Shown in pieces: positions 43,564-51,507 of a stretch of 64,000 bases of DNA. A model generated the notes under the pieces. It was not told the DNA's origin, did not search any database, and saw nothing but the letters and a program-made list of their open reading frames with translations. Location of the stretch: assembly GCA_017557885.1 (NCBI GenBank), contig JAFYXV010000003.1, forward strand, positions 196,902 through 260,901, in the 5' to 3' direction. The position numbers and the translations under genes are program-made. Position 1 is the stretch's first letter, and each line of letters starts with the position of its first letter. Source of the DNA: a bacterium. Its GTDB lineage: Bacteria > Auribacterota > UBA3054.

Positions 43564-44502
43564 TCATTTCCCGGGCTTGAATTCCCGTATGGTCTTGGCG
43601 ATCCTTTTCACCAGCTCCACCCTGGACTCATAGCTGGCCCAGGCGATGTGGGGAGTAAGGATCATCTTGTCGGGATCGTTTACCTGAAAATACGGATGGT
43701 TGAAAGGCAGCGGCTCCTGGGTATAGGTGTCGCAGGCCGCGCCGGAAATGGTGTAATCGTTGACGCACTGCACGAGATCTTCCTCGTTTATGACGCCGGC
43801 GCCGCCGAAATTAAGAACGCAGGCCGTGGGTCGCATCATCTTCATCATTTTGTTGGTGACGAGATTGATAGTCTGGCTGGTGGCCGGAGCGTGCACCGAA
43901 AGGACGTCGCTGCGGCGCATAAGATCGTTGATGGAGACGGCTTCGTAGGTGTCCGAGGGAGTTTCGTCCCTAAGAGGGTAATAAATTATCTTCATGCCGA
44001 AGGTGGTGGCCATCTCGGCCACCTTCACGCCGACGCGGCCCATGCCGATGATGCCCCAGGTCTTGCCGACGATGTCGAAGAAGTTCTGGGAACTGTCCGT
44101 GAAGGAATGGCCCCGGGAATAGGCGCCGGATTTCACCGCCTTGTCGTAATAGCGGAACTTGCAAACCAGGCTCAGCATGGCGGCGATAGTGCACTGGGCC
44201 ACGGAATTAATGGCGAATCCGCTTATGCCTATCACTTTGATGCCGTTCTGGCCGGCGTATTCGAGGTCAATGTTGGGGAGATTGTCGTCGATGGTGACTA
44301 TAAGCTTAAGATTCTTGGCGCGCTCCATGTTGACGGCCTTGATCGGAACATGGCTCGTCACCACGCATTCGCAGCTTTTGATACGTTCGGCAAGATCCAA
44401 AGAACCAGAGCTGGCGTAAACCATGAGAGCCCCCTGCTCCGCAATGGGTGAAAGATCCAGCATACCCAGTGAATCAGCGTCTAGAAATACGATGTTCAGC
44501 AT
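43564..44502 (-). CDS. D-isomer-specific 2-hydroxyacid dehydrogenase (glycerate dehydrogenase-like), atypical active site
   Basis: The 312-residue NAD-dependent protein has the family's two Rossmann domains: GIIGMGRVGVKVAEM near residue 150 and KTWG before it, VAQCTIAAML near 102, and TPHIAWASYES (catalytic His285) with Glu263 in DTYTQEP. The overall pattern is closest to hydroxypyruvate/glycerate dehydrogenases. The conserved active-site Arg of the family (NASRG in E. coli SerA, Arg240) is replaced here: the segment reads NFGGAG, with Gly234 at that position. This may mean another substrate or loss of activity. It is a single gene with its own promoter and terminator. Confidence 0.8.
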   Translation of the reverse strand: MLNIVFLDADSLGMLDLSPIAEQGALMVYASSGSLDLAERIKSCECVVTSHVPIKAVNMERAKNLKLIVTIDDNLPNIDLEYAGQNGIKVIGISGFAINSVAQCTIAAMLSLVCKFRYYDKAVKSGAYSRGHSFTDSSQNFFDIVGKTWGIIGMGRVGVKVAEMATTFGMKIIYYPLRDETPSDTYEAVSINDLMRRSDVLSVHAPATSQTINLVTNKMMKMMRPTACVLNFGGAGVINEEDLVQCVNDYTISGAACDTYTQEPLPFNHPYFQVNDPDKMILTPHIAWASYESRVELVKRIAKTIREFKPGK

Positions 44503-44652
44503 TTTTTTGTGGTTTTATCGGTTAATGGGAAGAGATATGGCGTCTCTACTTCAAAGTGCCGCCTATCAATATCCGTAACATTAAATTCTCTTTTATTATA
44601 ACAGAATACATCGGAAAAATAAAATAGACTATTCATACCATACATTTGGTAT
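44503..44652. other. Intergenic region with the dehydrogenase promoter
   Basis: These 150 bases include an extended -10 TGtTATAAT on the minus strand (TATAAT at 44600-44595; the -35 is weak) and an ~85-nt leader to the dehydrogenase ATG. Close to the PEP-CTERM gene stop there is only a weak ATACC/GGTAT inverted repeat and no convincing terminator. Confidence 0.5.
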
Positions 44653-47241
44653 TTATGACACATTCAAAAGTTTTCTGCTTCTTTTCAGCAGCAGACAGAC
44701 GGCCGCCGTCAGCGTGAAAAGCCAGGGTTCCGGGACGCTGCCGGAAGAAACCGTGAGATTGTCCACGTAAAAGATTGCGTCTCCAGCCATAGCGATCTCA
44801 AGCATATCGATATCCTTGTCAAGATAACGTTCCTCAACGGGAAGTTCTCCGTCGCCGAATTCCTTCAGGTCGTCGTTCAGGCTGATCGATCTTATGCAGC
44901 CGTTGGCGGGAGTCGAATCCACCACTACGGAAAGCTCGTTCCACTCGTCCAGGGGAGCAGACATCAGATTTGTCAAAACGCCTTCCGCCATGCAGAAGAG
45001 TTCGCTCTCGCCGCTCTCGGGATCAAGATTTATGTAAAGCGGGAAGTTGCCTTTCAAATTCTTGTCCATGTCCCTCAGGCTCTCGTTGTCCCCGCTTATT
45101 CTCACCGAGCAGTTTTCCCCGGAACTTTCCATATAGTAGAGAAGCCTCAGCCTGTATTCGGAATTTTTGGGAATCTTTAAAGACGTTCTGGCGTACCCTG
45201 CGCCGCCCATAGCCAGGCACTGTCTCTTGTCAAAGGCGGCGACGCTCTGTTCTCCCTTGGCAGTCCAGGTGTCCTGGCCGCCAAGGTATCCCAGTTTGTA
45301 ATAAGGCTCCTCAAAGTCGGAGGCGTAGTGCCAGCCGCCCTTGGAGTAAGTGTAAAGGGAAGTCAGAGCGCCTCTGTTGGCTTCGTCCCAATCCCAATAA
45401 TTCATCACCACCCGGGAGCGGAAGAATCCGTCCGGGAAAAAGTTCTTATAAATAATAAACCAAAGAGAAGAGGAACGGGAGACCGAACCGCTGACCGAAT
45501 AAGGCAGGAACCAATAGGAATAGTCCAGGACTTTGAGAGCATAGTCGAAATCCTTCGCGCCGTAATTTAAGACCGTCGTGGAGAAAACGTTGGTCAAGCC
45601 CTCGTCACCCAGGTTCGTCACGCCGCCCCAATTCGGGATAGGCTTGTACTCTCTGGGGATAATTTCGACCGTCAGATCGTCAATGAAAAGGGCGGCGTCC
45701 CCCGTGTTTTCGCCTCCTCCGCTGATCGCGAGCCTGTCGAGAAAGTCTGTCGGATTCGTGAAATCGTTTGGCATATTGCGGAGCGGAATGCCCTTGGCGT
45801 AGTTCGTGGTGAAATCGCCGAAAGTCAGGGACGTCAGAACGTAGCGCTCATAGTCCAGGGTAAAAGACAGAGGGAACCATTCGTCCAAGGGCGCGGTCGT
45901 TTCGCCCACAAGAGGATATTTCTCTTCGCGGCTGCAGAAGCCGTAGATCTTTACGCCTTCCCCGCTGCAGCGCAGATTGAGATCCGCGGCGTTGTTCCAA
46001 TAGTTCTGGCGGATGGCGAATTCGTTAAGATCGCCGTCGGATCCTTTGTAAAGTTTCATGCTGACCCTGACGACGGCTTTCTTGGGCGCGTCTATTTTGC
46101 AGGTGTAGCCGTCCCAGCCGCCGCCTCTCACAAAATGGGCGCAGCGTCCGTTTATGCCGAAGTCAACGTTCGTCACGGTCATCTCGTTGTAAGGCTTGCC
46201 GTAACCGTCTTCCTTCTTGCCGTCCCATCTGTATTGGCCTGTGATCTCGCCCTCTTTCATGTAGGGTGATTCGAAATTTTCGTAGAAAAAGACCTTGCCG
46301 GAACCGGCCCGCAGCGTGACATATCTTTGTCCGAAAGTTCCGAGATCCACAAGCAGTTTCGTCTTGTAATAGCCGTTCGTCATTTCGGAGCGGTTCAAAG
46401 CGATCTCCAGTTCGCAGGCCGAAGCACAGACGCCGTTGGTGCCGGAAAAAGCCAGCCATTCCAGGTTTTCCGTCGGCTGGACGGAATAGTTGAAATAACC
46501 GCCGCCGTCGTTGGCGATAACAAGGATCTTGCTCCCTTCCTCAGGGGAATACTCCAGAATATCCGCGCTGACTTTGGGAACAGGTTCGTAAAGGCTCTCG
46601 TAGGCCGCCTCTATATCGTCTATGGGCGCGCATTTTGGAGGATTGGCCCCAAATACGCCGACGCCGAAATAATTGACGTTGACTTCGTCAAGCACAAAGT
46701 TTTCCGGCGTGTTTGTCACACTGTTTATAATAACGTTCATAAGCCTGCGGGAGGGATAAGAGATGTTGAATTCAACGGGCGTGAAGACCTGGTCGCCCAC
46801 TCCGCCGACACCGTATTCATAATCGTCGTTTTTAATATAAAACGTGCCGCCGTTGCGATAGCAGTAAAGAGCTCTGCCCTCTTCGCCGTCCCCCAGCATC
46901 ACGCCAGCGTAATTATATGAGGATTTTATCTGAAAGCGTATCCGCAAAACGCCGGAATCCGTGAAAACACTTGGCTGCGTCCCCATGGGGATCCAGAGCC
47001 CGGAATTATCATACCAGCCGGCGCTGATCTTCATTACGGAAAGGCATTTTGTCGTAACGTTGGTGATATCGTAAGAATAATCGTCCTTGAAATCTTCCTG
47101 ATAATACTTCAAATCGTCGCGCTGGGAGAAGAAGTCGCCCTCTTCATAACTCTCGAAATTCTCGCTGAAAAAAACAGTAGGTTCGGCTTTCAAGTTAACC
47201 GATATGGCAAACAAAACGAAAAACAGCAGAAGTTTTTTCAT
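44653..47241 (-). CDS. Large secreted PEP-CTERM protein with repeated jelly-roll-like segments
   Basis: The 862-residue precursor has a signal peptide (MKKLLLFFVLFAISVNLKA), at least three similar segments starting FESYEEGDF (~20), FESPYMKEGEITGQ (~330) and FEEPYYKLGYLGGQ (~640), each followed by a beta-rich stretch, and a C-terminal PEP-CTERM tail (SVPEPWLFTLTAAV then KRSRK). The segments resemble those in S8 proteases 1 and 2 (FESYE/FEGYE), so they share an origin. No catalytic motif was found. An upstream ATG at 47268 is open but lies 1 base before the predicted transcription start, so 47241 is chosen. Probably exported and sorted by an exosortase. Confidence 0.75.
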   Translation of the reverse strand: MKKLLLFFVLFAISVNLKAEPTVFFSENFESYEEGDFFSQRDDLKYYQEDFKDDYSYDITNVTTKCLSVMKISAGWYDNSGLWIPMGTQPSVFTDSGVLRIRFQIKSSYNYAGVMLGDGEEGRALYCYRNGGTFYIKNDDYEYGVGGVGDQVFTPVEFNISYPSRRLMNVIINSVTNTPENFVLDEVNVNYFGVGVFGANPPKCAPIDDIEAAYESLYEPVPKVSADILEYSPEEGSKILVIANDGGGYFNYSVQPTENLEWLAFSGTNGVCASACELEIALNRSEMTNGYYKTKLLVDLGTFGQRYVTLRAGSGKVFFYENFESPYMKEGEITGQYRWDGKKEDGYGKPYNEMTVTNVDFGINGRCAHFVRGGGWDGYTCKIDAPKKAVVRVSMKLYKGSDGDLNEFAIRQNYWNNAADLNLRCSGEGVKIYGFCSREEKYPLVGETTAPLDEWFPLSFTLDYERYVLTSLTFGDFTTNYAKGIPLRNMPNDFTNPTDFLDRLAISGGGENTGDAALFIDDLTVEIIPREYKPIPNWGGVTNLGDEGLTNVFSTTVLNYGAKDFDYALKVLDYSYWFLPYSVSGSVSRSSSLWFIIYKNFFPDGFFRSRVVMNYWDWDEANRGALTSLYTYSKGGWHYASDFEEPYYKLGYLGGQDTWTAKGEQSVAAFDKRQCLAMGGAGYARTSLKIPKNSEYRLRLLYYMESSGENCSVRISGDNESLRDMDKNLKGNFPLYINLDPESGESELFCMAEGVLTNLMSAPLDEWNELSVVVDSTPANGCIRSISLNDDLKEFGDGELPVEERYLDKDIDMLEIAMAGDAIFYVDNLTVSSGSVPEPWLFTLTAAVCLLLKRSRKLLNVS

Positions 47242-47273
47242 AGCGCGGCAAGTTTGGTTGTTTATCATCTAAT

Positions 47274-47301
47274 ATTCTAATATTTTTCAACTGTGAGACA
47301 A
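47274..47301 (-). promoter_or_regulatory. Candidate promoter of the PEP-CTERM gene at 44653-47241
   Basis: Minus-strand TTGTCT (47301-47296), 16 bases and TAGAAT (47279-47274), overlapping a tandem pair of AATATTAG. Start predicted ~47267. Confidence 0.4.
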
Positions 47302-47339
47302 TGTTTTTAAACTACATGCCTCGCTTCAAAATTAGAACA

Positions 47340-48203
47340 TCAGATCAGATCTTTCAGCTTGCCAATGATAAGATCGATATCGCTTTGGGGAGTGGATGCG
47401 CCGGCTGTAACGCCGATCTTGCGGTATGGCTTCAGTTCGGCAGGCTCCCAGTTCGCGGGATCAGTTACGAAAAAAGTCGCCTTGCCGCTGCTCTTGCAGA
47501 TCTCGGCCAAACGGTTGCTGTTGGCGCTGCCTATGCCTCCTATCACGATCATGGCGTCGCAAACGCCGCAGAGCGAGAGCGCTTCTTTTTGGCGCTTTTC
47601 CGTCGCCTGGCAGCGGGTGTTGCGGATCTTGGCAAAGGGATATTTTTTTAAGATCTCAGATTTTACCGCTTCGAAGGTGGAACTGTCTAGGGTCGATTGG
47701 CAGACGACTGTGAAAGGCTTGTCAAACTTAAGATCGGCCGCTTCTTCAACAGAACTGACGACTGTCCCCTCTTTGGCGAAACTCATCAGGCCCGTTACTT
47801 CCGCATGGCCCTTGTCGCCTAAAATGACTACCGGCTCCCCTTCTTCCGCGGCGCGCTCGATCATTCTTCTTATGGCAATGACATGCGGACATGTGCCGTC
47901 CAGAATATCAAGGCCGTTACTTTTTAAAAGCTCATACTGCTCCTTGGAAACGCCGTGAGCCCTCACGAGAAGTTTGGCGTTCCCGGGAAGTTCTTTAACG
48001 GCTTTCGTGTCCAGGGAAGAGCTGAGAACGCTCATGCCTTTCGCTTCAAGTTCTTCAATGACGGAGGGGTTGTGAATAAGCGGCCCCAGGGAAAAAAGCT
48101 TTTTAGCGCTCTCCTTTTCCAGCGAATCGTTGGCCAGCTGCACTGCGCGCCTTACTCCTGCGCAGAAACCGGCTTCCCTGGCCACGATGATCTCGCGCTT
48201 CAT
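47340..48203 (-). CDS. ispH: 4-hydroxy-3-methylbut-2-enyl diphosphate reductase
   Basis: IspH is the last enzyme of the MEP isoprenoid pathway and holds a [4Fe-4S] cluster. The 287 residues have the three cluster cysteines in GFCAGV (~13), GTCPHV (~100) and NTRCQATEKRQ (~197), plus LGPLIHNP, GDKGHAEV and VTAGASTP. First in its pathway in this window; no other MEP gene is near. It overlaps the downstream end of the UvrC-like gene by 4 bases, as the last gene of tyrS-ugd-cho-ispH. Confidence 0.96.
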   Translation of the reverse strand: MKREIIVAREAGFCAGVRRAVQLANDSLEKESAKKLFSLGPLIHNPSVIEELEAKGMSVLSSSLDTKAVKELPGNAKLLVRAHGVSKEQYELLKSNGLDILDGTCPHVIAIRRMIERAAEEGEPVVILGDKGHAEVTGLMSFAKEGTVVSSVEEAADLKFDKPFTVVCQSTLDSSTFEAVKSEILKKYPFAKIRNTRCQATEKRQKEALSLCGVCDAMIVIGGIGSANSNRLAEICKSSGKATFFVTDPANWEPAELKPYRKIGVTAGASTPQSDIDLIIGKLKDLI

Positions 48204-48880
48204 TGTTTTTCTCCTGTTTCCGACGCTTCGGGCTCCAGTTTTATCTGGACACGCTCATAGCGCCTTAGAGAGGCCGTGATCTTTTCAAGCTTCTCCGCGT
48301 ATTCTTCAGGAGTCACGGAGCCGCTGCAGGGCGCGCAGCAGCGTCCGATCTGCGCGTAAAGGCAGGGCTTGCCCTTTTTCAGCTGGCTCACGGTGCAGCG
48401 CCGCAATTGGAAGCGGTCCCTATAGCGCCGCAAAAGCTCAGCGGCGGAAACGCCCACCACAAAAGGTCCGAAATAGCGGCTGCCTTTTTTCAAATGGCGA
48501 TGGGCCGCCACAAGCCTTGGGAAAGGTTCGAGGACCGTCAGTTCCAGGGAGGGATAGCTTTTGTCATCCTTCCTCAGAACGTTGTAATGCGGCTTGTATT
48601 CCTTGATGAGCTTGTCTTCCAGAAAAAAAGCCCTGGCTTCGTTCCCGGTGATCCGGTATTCGATCTTCCTGACTTTTTCAATGAGGAAGGGCACGCTTCT
48701 TCTGCCGTCCCCGCCCAGCCGGAAATACTGCTGCATGCGGGCTTTCAGATCATTGGCCTTTCCGACATATATGACGGTCCCTTCCGCGTCATACATAATG
48801 TAAACGCCGGTGGCCCTTGGCGCGCCCTTGACACCGGGCTCCGCCGTGATCGTTTTTATCGTCTCTTCCTCTTCCCGCAT
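48200..48880 (-). CDS. Cho-like nuclease (N-terminal half of UvrC, GIY-YIG domain)
   Basis: The 226-residue protein has a GIY-YIG nuclease domain (residues ~20-105: GVYIMYD, YVGKANDLKAR, EARAFFLEDKLIKEYKPHYN) and the UvrC-type Cys cluster Cys162, Cys173, Cys181, Cys185 (also Cys182), the [4Fe-4S] site. It stops there: the UvrBC-interaction, RNase H-like endonuclease and HhH domains of UvrC are absent. This is the layout of E. coli Cho, which makes a 3' incision at bulky lesions, although Cho is somewhat longer. Because the frame is clean and overlaps ispH, it is probably a functional short protein, not a broken uvrC. Confidence 0.8.
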   Translation of the reverse strand: MREEEETIKTITAEPGVKGAPRATGVYIMYDAEGTVIYVGKANDLKARMQQYFRLGGDGRRSVPFLIEKVRKIEYRITGNEARAFFLEDKLIKEYKPHYNVLRKDDKSYPSLELTVLEPFPRLVAAHRHLKKGSRYFGPFVVGVSAAELLRRYRDRFQLRRCTVSQLKKGKPCLYAQIGRCCAPCSGSVTPEEYAEKLEKITASLRRYERVQIKLEPEASETGEKQ

Positions 48881-48889
48881 GGGTGGGAT

Positions 48890-50200
48890 CTATTTGACCA
48901 CCGGACGCCCGATGCTGTAATAAGTGAAGCCGAGCTCCTTCATTTCCTTCAGGGAATACTGGTTGCGGCCGTCGAAGATCACCGGCTGCTTCAGAAGAGC
49001 TTTGATCTTCTGAAAATCAGGCACTCTGAATTCGTTCCATTCCGTAACGAGCATCATTGCGTCCGCGCCTTCCAGAGTTTCGTAGGCTTCCTCGCAATAT
49101 TCGATCGTGTCTTGGAAGACAGCCCTGGCGGTCTCCTTGGCGATGGGATCGTAAGCCTTGACTTTCGCGCCGGCTTCCAAAAGAAGCTTGATGATAACGC
49201 GGGAAGGAGCGTCGCGCATGTCGTCGGTCTGAGGCTTGAAGGCCAGGCCCCACATGGCGATGGTCTTGCCCTTCAGATCTCCCTTGAAATGCTCGCTGGC
49301 AATGCTGAAGAGTATCTCTTTCTGCCTGGCGTTGACTTTCTCGATGGCGTCTATAAGGATGGGTTCGTAATCGTTCTCCCTGGCCGTGGCGGCGAGCGCC
49401 TTGACGTCCTTGGGGAAACAGGAACCGCCGTAGCCGATGCCGGAATACAGGAAGCGGCGGCCGATGCGGGAGTCGAGGCCCATGGCGATCCGCACTTTCG
49501 TCACGTCCGCGCCCACCCTGGAGCAAATGTTGGCTATTTCGTTCATAAAGGAGATCCTGGTGGCCAGCATGGCGTTGGAGGCGTATTTGCACATCTCCGC
49601 GGATTTGTTGTCCATCACGAGGAATTCCGCGCCGTTTTTAAGGAAGGGATCGTAAAGGGTGCGCATTATTTCGCCGGCCTTTTCGGAGGTGGTTCCTATG
49701 ACCACGCGTTCCGGCCTCAGGAAGTCGTCCAGCGCCGCGCCTTCCTTGAGAAATTCAGGATTGGAGACCACGTCGAATTTTTCCTTCGTGCCCTGGGAGA
49801 GTATCTCGCAGACCTTGGCGGCGGTGCCCACCGGCACGGTGCTTTTGTTGACCACGATCTTGTAGCCGTTGAAATAAGGGGCGATCTCCTTCATGACAGC
49901 CCAGACAGCGGAAAGATCCGCCTTGCCGTCAGATCCGGTGGGCGTTCCCACGGCGGAGAAAATGACTTCGGAATTCTCGATGGCATAACGCATGTCCGTG
50001 GTGGGAATGAGCCTTTTGGCTTTCAGGTTGCGCTTGACCATCTCTTCCAGTCCGGGCTCGAAAATGGGGATCTCGCCGTTCAATAGCTTGTTGATCTTCG
50101 CTTCGACCTTGTCAACTGTGATCACGGTGTTGCCGCTGTCAGCAAAACAGGTGGCGGCCACAAGGCCGACGTAACCGGTGCCGATAACTGCTACTTTCAT
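48890..50200 (-). CDS. ugd: UDP-glucose 6-dehydrogenase
   Basis: Oxidises UDP-glucose to UDP-glucuronate for surface polysaccharides. The 436 residues begin VAVIGTGYVGLVAATCFAD (NAD site), include SNPEFLKEG, the catalytic Cys in GYGGSCFPKDVKAL (near 260) and AFKPQTDDMRDAPS. The family name fits, though closely related UDP-ManNAc dehydrogenases share these motifs; the SCFPKD and NPEFLKEG wording favours UDP-glucose. It lies 18 bases after tyrS. Confidence 0.92.
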   Translation of the reverse strand: MKVAVIGTGYVGLVAATCFADSGNTVITVDKVEAKINKLLNGEIPIFEPGLEEMVKRNLKAKRLIPTTDMRYAIENSEVIFSAVGTPTGSDGKADLSAVWAVMKEIAPYFNGYKIVVNKSTVPVGTAAKVCEILSQGTKEKFDVVSNPEFLKEGAALDDFLRPERVVIGTTSEKAGEIMRTLYDPFLKNGAEFLVMDNKSAEMCKYASNAMLATRISFMNEIANICSRVGADVTKVRIAMGLDSRIGRRFLYSGIGYGGSCFPKDVKALAATARENDYEPILIDAIEKVNARQKEILFSIASEHFKGDLKGKTIAMWGLAFKPQTDDMRDAPSRVIIKLLLEAGAKVKAYDPIAKETARAVFQDTIEYCEEAYETLEGADAMMLVTEWNEFRVPDFQKIKALLKQPVIFDGRNQYSLKEMKELGFTYYSIGRPVVK

Positions 50201-50218
50201 CTCTTGTCTCCTCTTTAT

Positions 50219-51421
50219 TTAACGAATGACTTTCAGATATTTTCTCTTGCCGACTTTCAGTATGAAGCTTTCGGCCTTAGGCATGGTGAGGTTGAAGCCG
50301 GTGACCTTTTCGCCGTCGCAGGAAACGCCGCCCTGCTGGATTATGCGGCGGGCCTCGCTTTTCGTGGCGGCCAGCTTGTTCTCCACCAGAAGCTCCAGCA
50401 GATCCAGTTCCGGGACGCCGCCTTCCTTAAGCTTGTATTCCGGGATATCGTCGGGAAGCTCCTTGTGGGAGAAAACGTTTTCGAAATTCGCCACCGCCGC
50501 GTCCGCGGCTTCCTTGCCGTCGTAGATCTCGGTGATGGCGTGGGCCATGGCTTTCTTGACCGTCATGGGATGCACGCTGCCGTCCTTGACGCCCTTCTTC
50601 CATTCGGCTATCTGTTCCATGGGGATGTCGGTCAGAAGTTCGAGATACTTGAACATCAGCTCGTCGTTGACGGACATCAGTTTGCCGACTTTCTCGTTGG
50701 GAGGATCGGCGATGGCCACGTAGTTGCCGTAACTTTTCGACATCTTCCTGACGCCGTCCAAACCTTCCAGAAGCGGCATGGTCAGGCAGACCTGGGGCTC
50801 CATTCCCTCTTCCCTCTGGAGATCGCGGCCCACCATCAGGTTGAAGGTCTGGTCGTTGCCGCCCAGTTCCACGTCGGCCTTCAGAACCACCGAGTCGTAG
50901 CCCTGCATGAGAGGATAGACAAACTCGTGCATATGAATCGGCAGGTTCTCTTTGAAGCGCTTCTGGAAATCGTCCCTTTCAAGCGTCCTGGCCAGCGTGG
51001 CCTTGGCAAGCAGCGCGATGACTTCCTTGAAGGTCATCTTGGAGAACCACTCGCCGTTGTAGCGGACGATAAGCTTGTCCCTGTCGAGAACCCGGGCGGC
51101 CTGCTCCAGATAGTGCTCGGCGTTTTTAAGCACCTGCTCCTCCGTGATCTGGGGGCGCGTCTTGTCGCGGCCGGTGGGGTCGCCCACCTGGGCCGTGAAG
51201 GAGCCGATCAAAAGTATGGCCTGGTGGCCGAGGTCCTGGAACTGCCTCAGTTTGCGCAAGACCACGGTGAAGCCCAAATGAAGGTCCGCCGCCGTGGGGT
51301 CCACGCCAAGTTTGACGACCAGGGGTTTGCCCTTGGCCAATTTCTTTTTAAGTTCTTCCTCTTCCGTGATGGTCATGGCGCCTCTTTTCAGGATCGCCAT
51401 CTGTTCCTCTACTGGTCTCAT
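50219..51421 (-). CDS. tyrS: Tyrosyl-tRNA synthetase
   Basis: The 400-residue class I enzyme has the Thermus-type TyrRS sequence: DPTAADLHLGF at residues ~42-51, RKMSKSYGN (KMSKS, ~235), the tyrosine-specificity segment QGYDSVVLKADVELGGNDQ, and a C-terminal S4 domain (~340-398). The HIGH signature reads HLGF: the second His, important for catalysis in TyrRS from Geobacillus (His48), is Phe51 here. The ribosome site GGAAAG and own promoter are visible. First gene of tyrS-ugd-cho-ispH. Confidence 0.94.
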   Translation of the reverse strand: MRPVEEQMAILKRGAMTITEEEELKKKLAKGKPLVVKLGVDPTAADLHLGFTVVLRKLRQFQDLGHQAILLIGSFTAQVGDPTGRDKTRPQITEEQVLKNAEHYLEQAARVLDRDKLIVRYNGEWFSKMTFKEVIALLAKATLARTLERDDFQKRFKENLPIHMHEFVYPLMQGYDSVVLKADVELGGNDQTFNLMVGRDLQREEGMEPQVCLTMPLLEGLDGVRKMSKSYGNYVAIADPPNEKVGKLMSVNDELMFKYLELLTDIPMEQIAEWKKGVKDGSVHPMTVKKAMAHAITEIYDGKEAADAAVANFENVFSHKELPDDIPEYKLKEGGVPELDLLELLVENKLAATKSEARRIIQQGGVSCDGEKVTGFNLTMPKAESFILKVGKRKYLKVIR

Positions 51422-51454
51422 GTATCTTTCCGTTTTATTTGTTGATTATTTTTT

Positions 51455-51483
51455 ATTTTAGCACATCAAAATGTCGATATCAA
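51455..51483 (-). promoter_or_regulatory. Promoter of the tyrS-ugd-cho-ispH operon
   Basis: Minus-strand TTGATA (51483-51478), 17 bases and TAAAAT (51460-51455). Start ~51448, ~27-nt leader. It lies between the antiporter stop and tyrS, where no terminator for the antiporter operon is visible. Confidence 0.6.
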
Positions 51484-51507
51484 ACCGATCCGTTGTCTTT
51501 CCCTGCG

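Noticed and set aside
48200-48880. Frameshifted or truncated uvrC pseudogene
   Set aside because: The downstream sequence is an overlapping, intact ispH, with no trace of the UvrC C-terminal domains, so a natural short protein is more likely.
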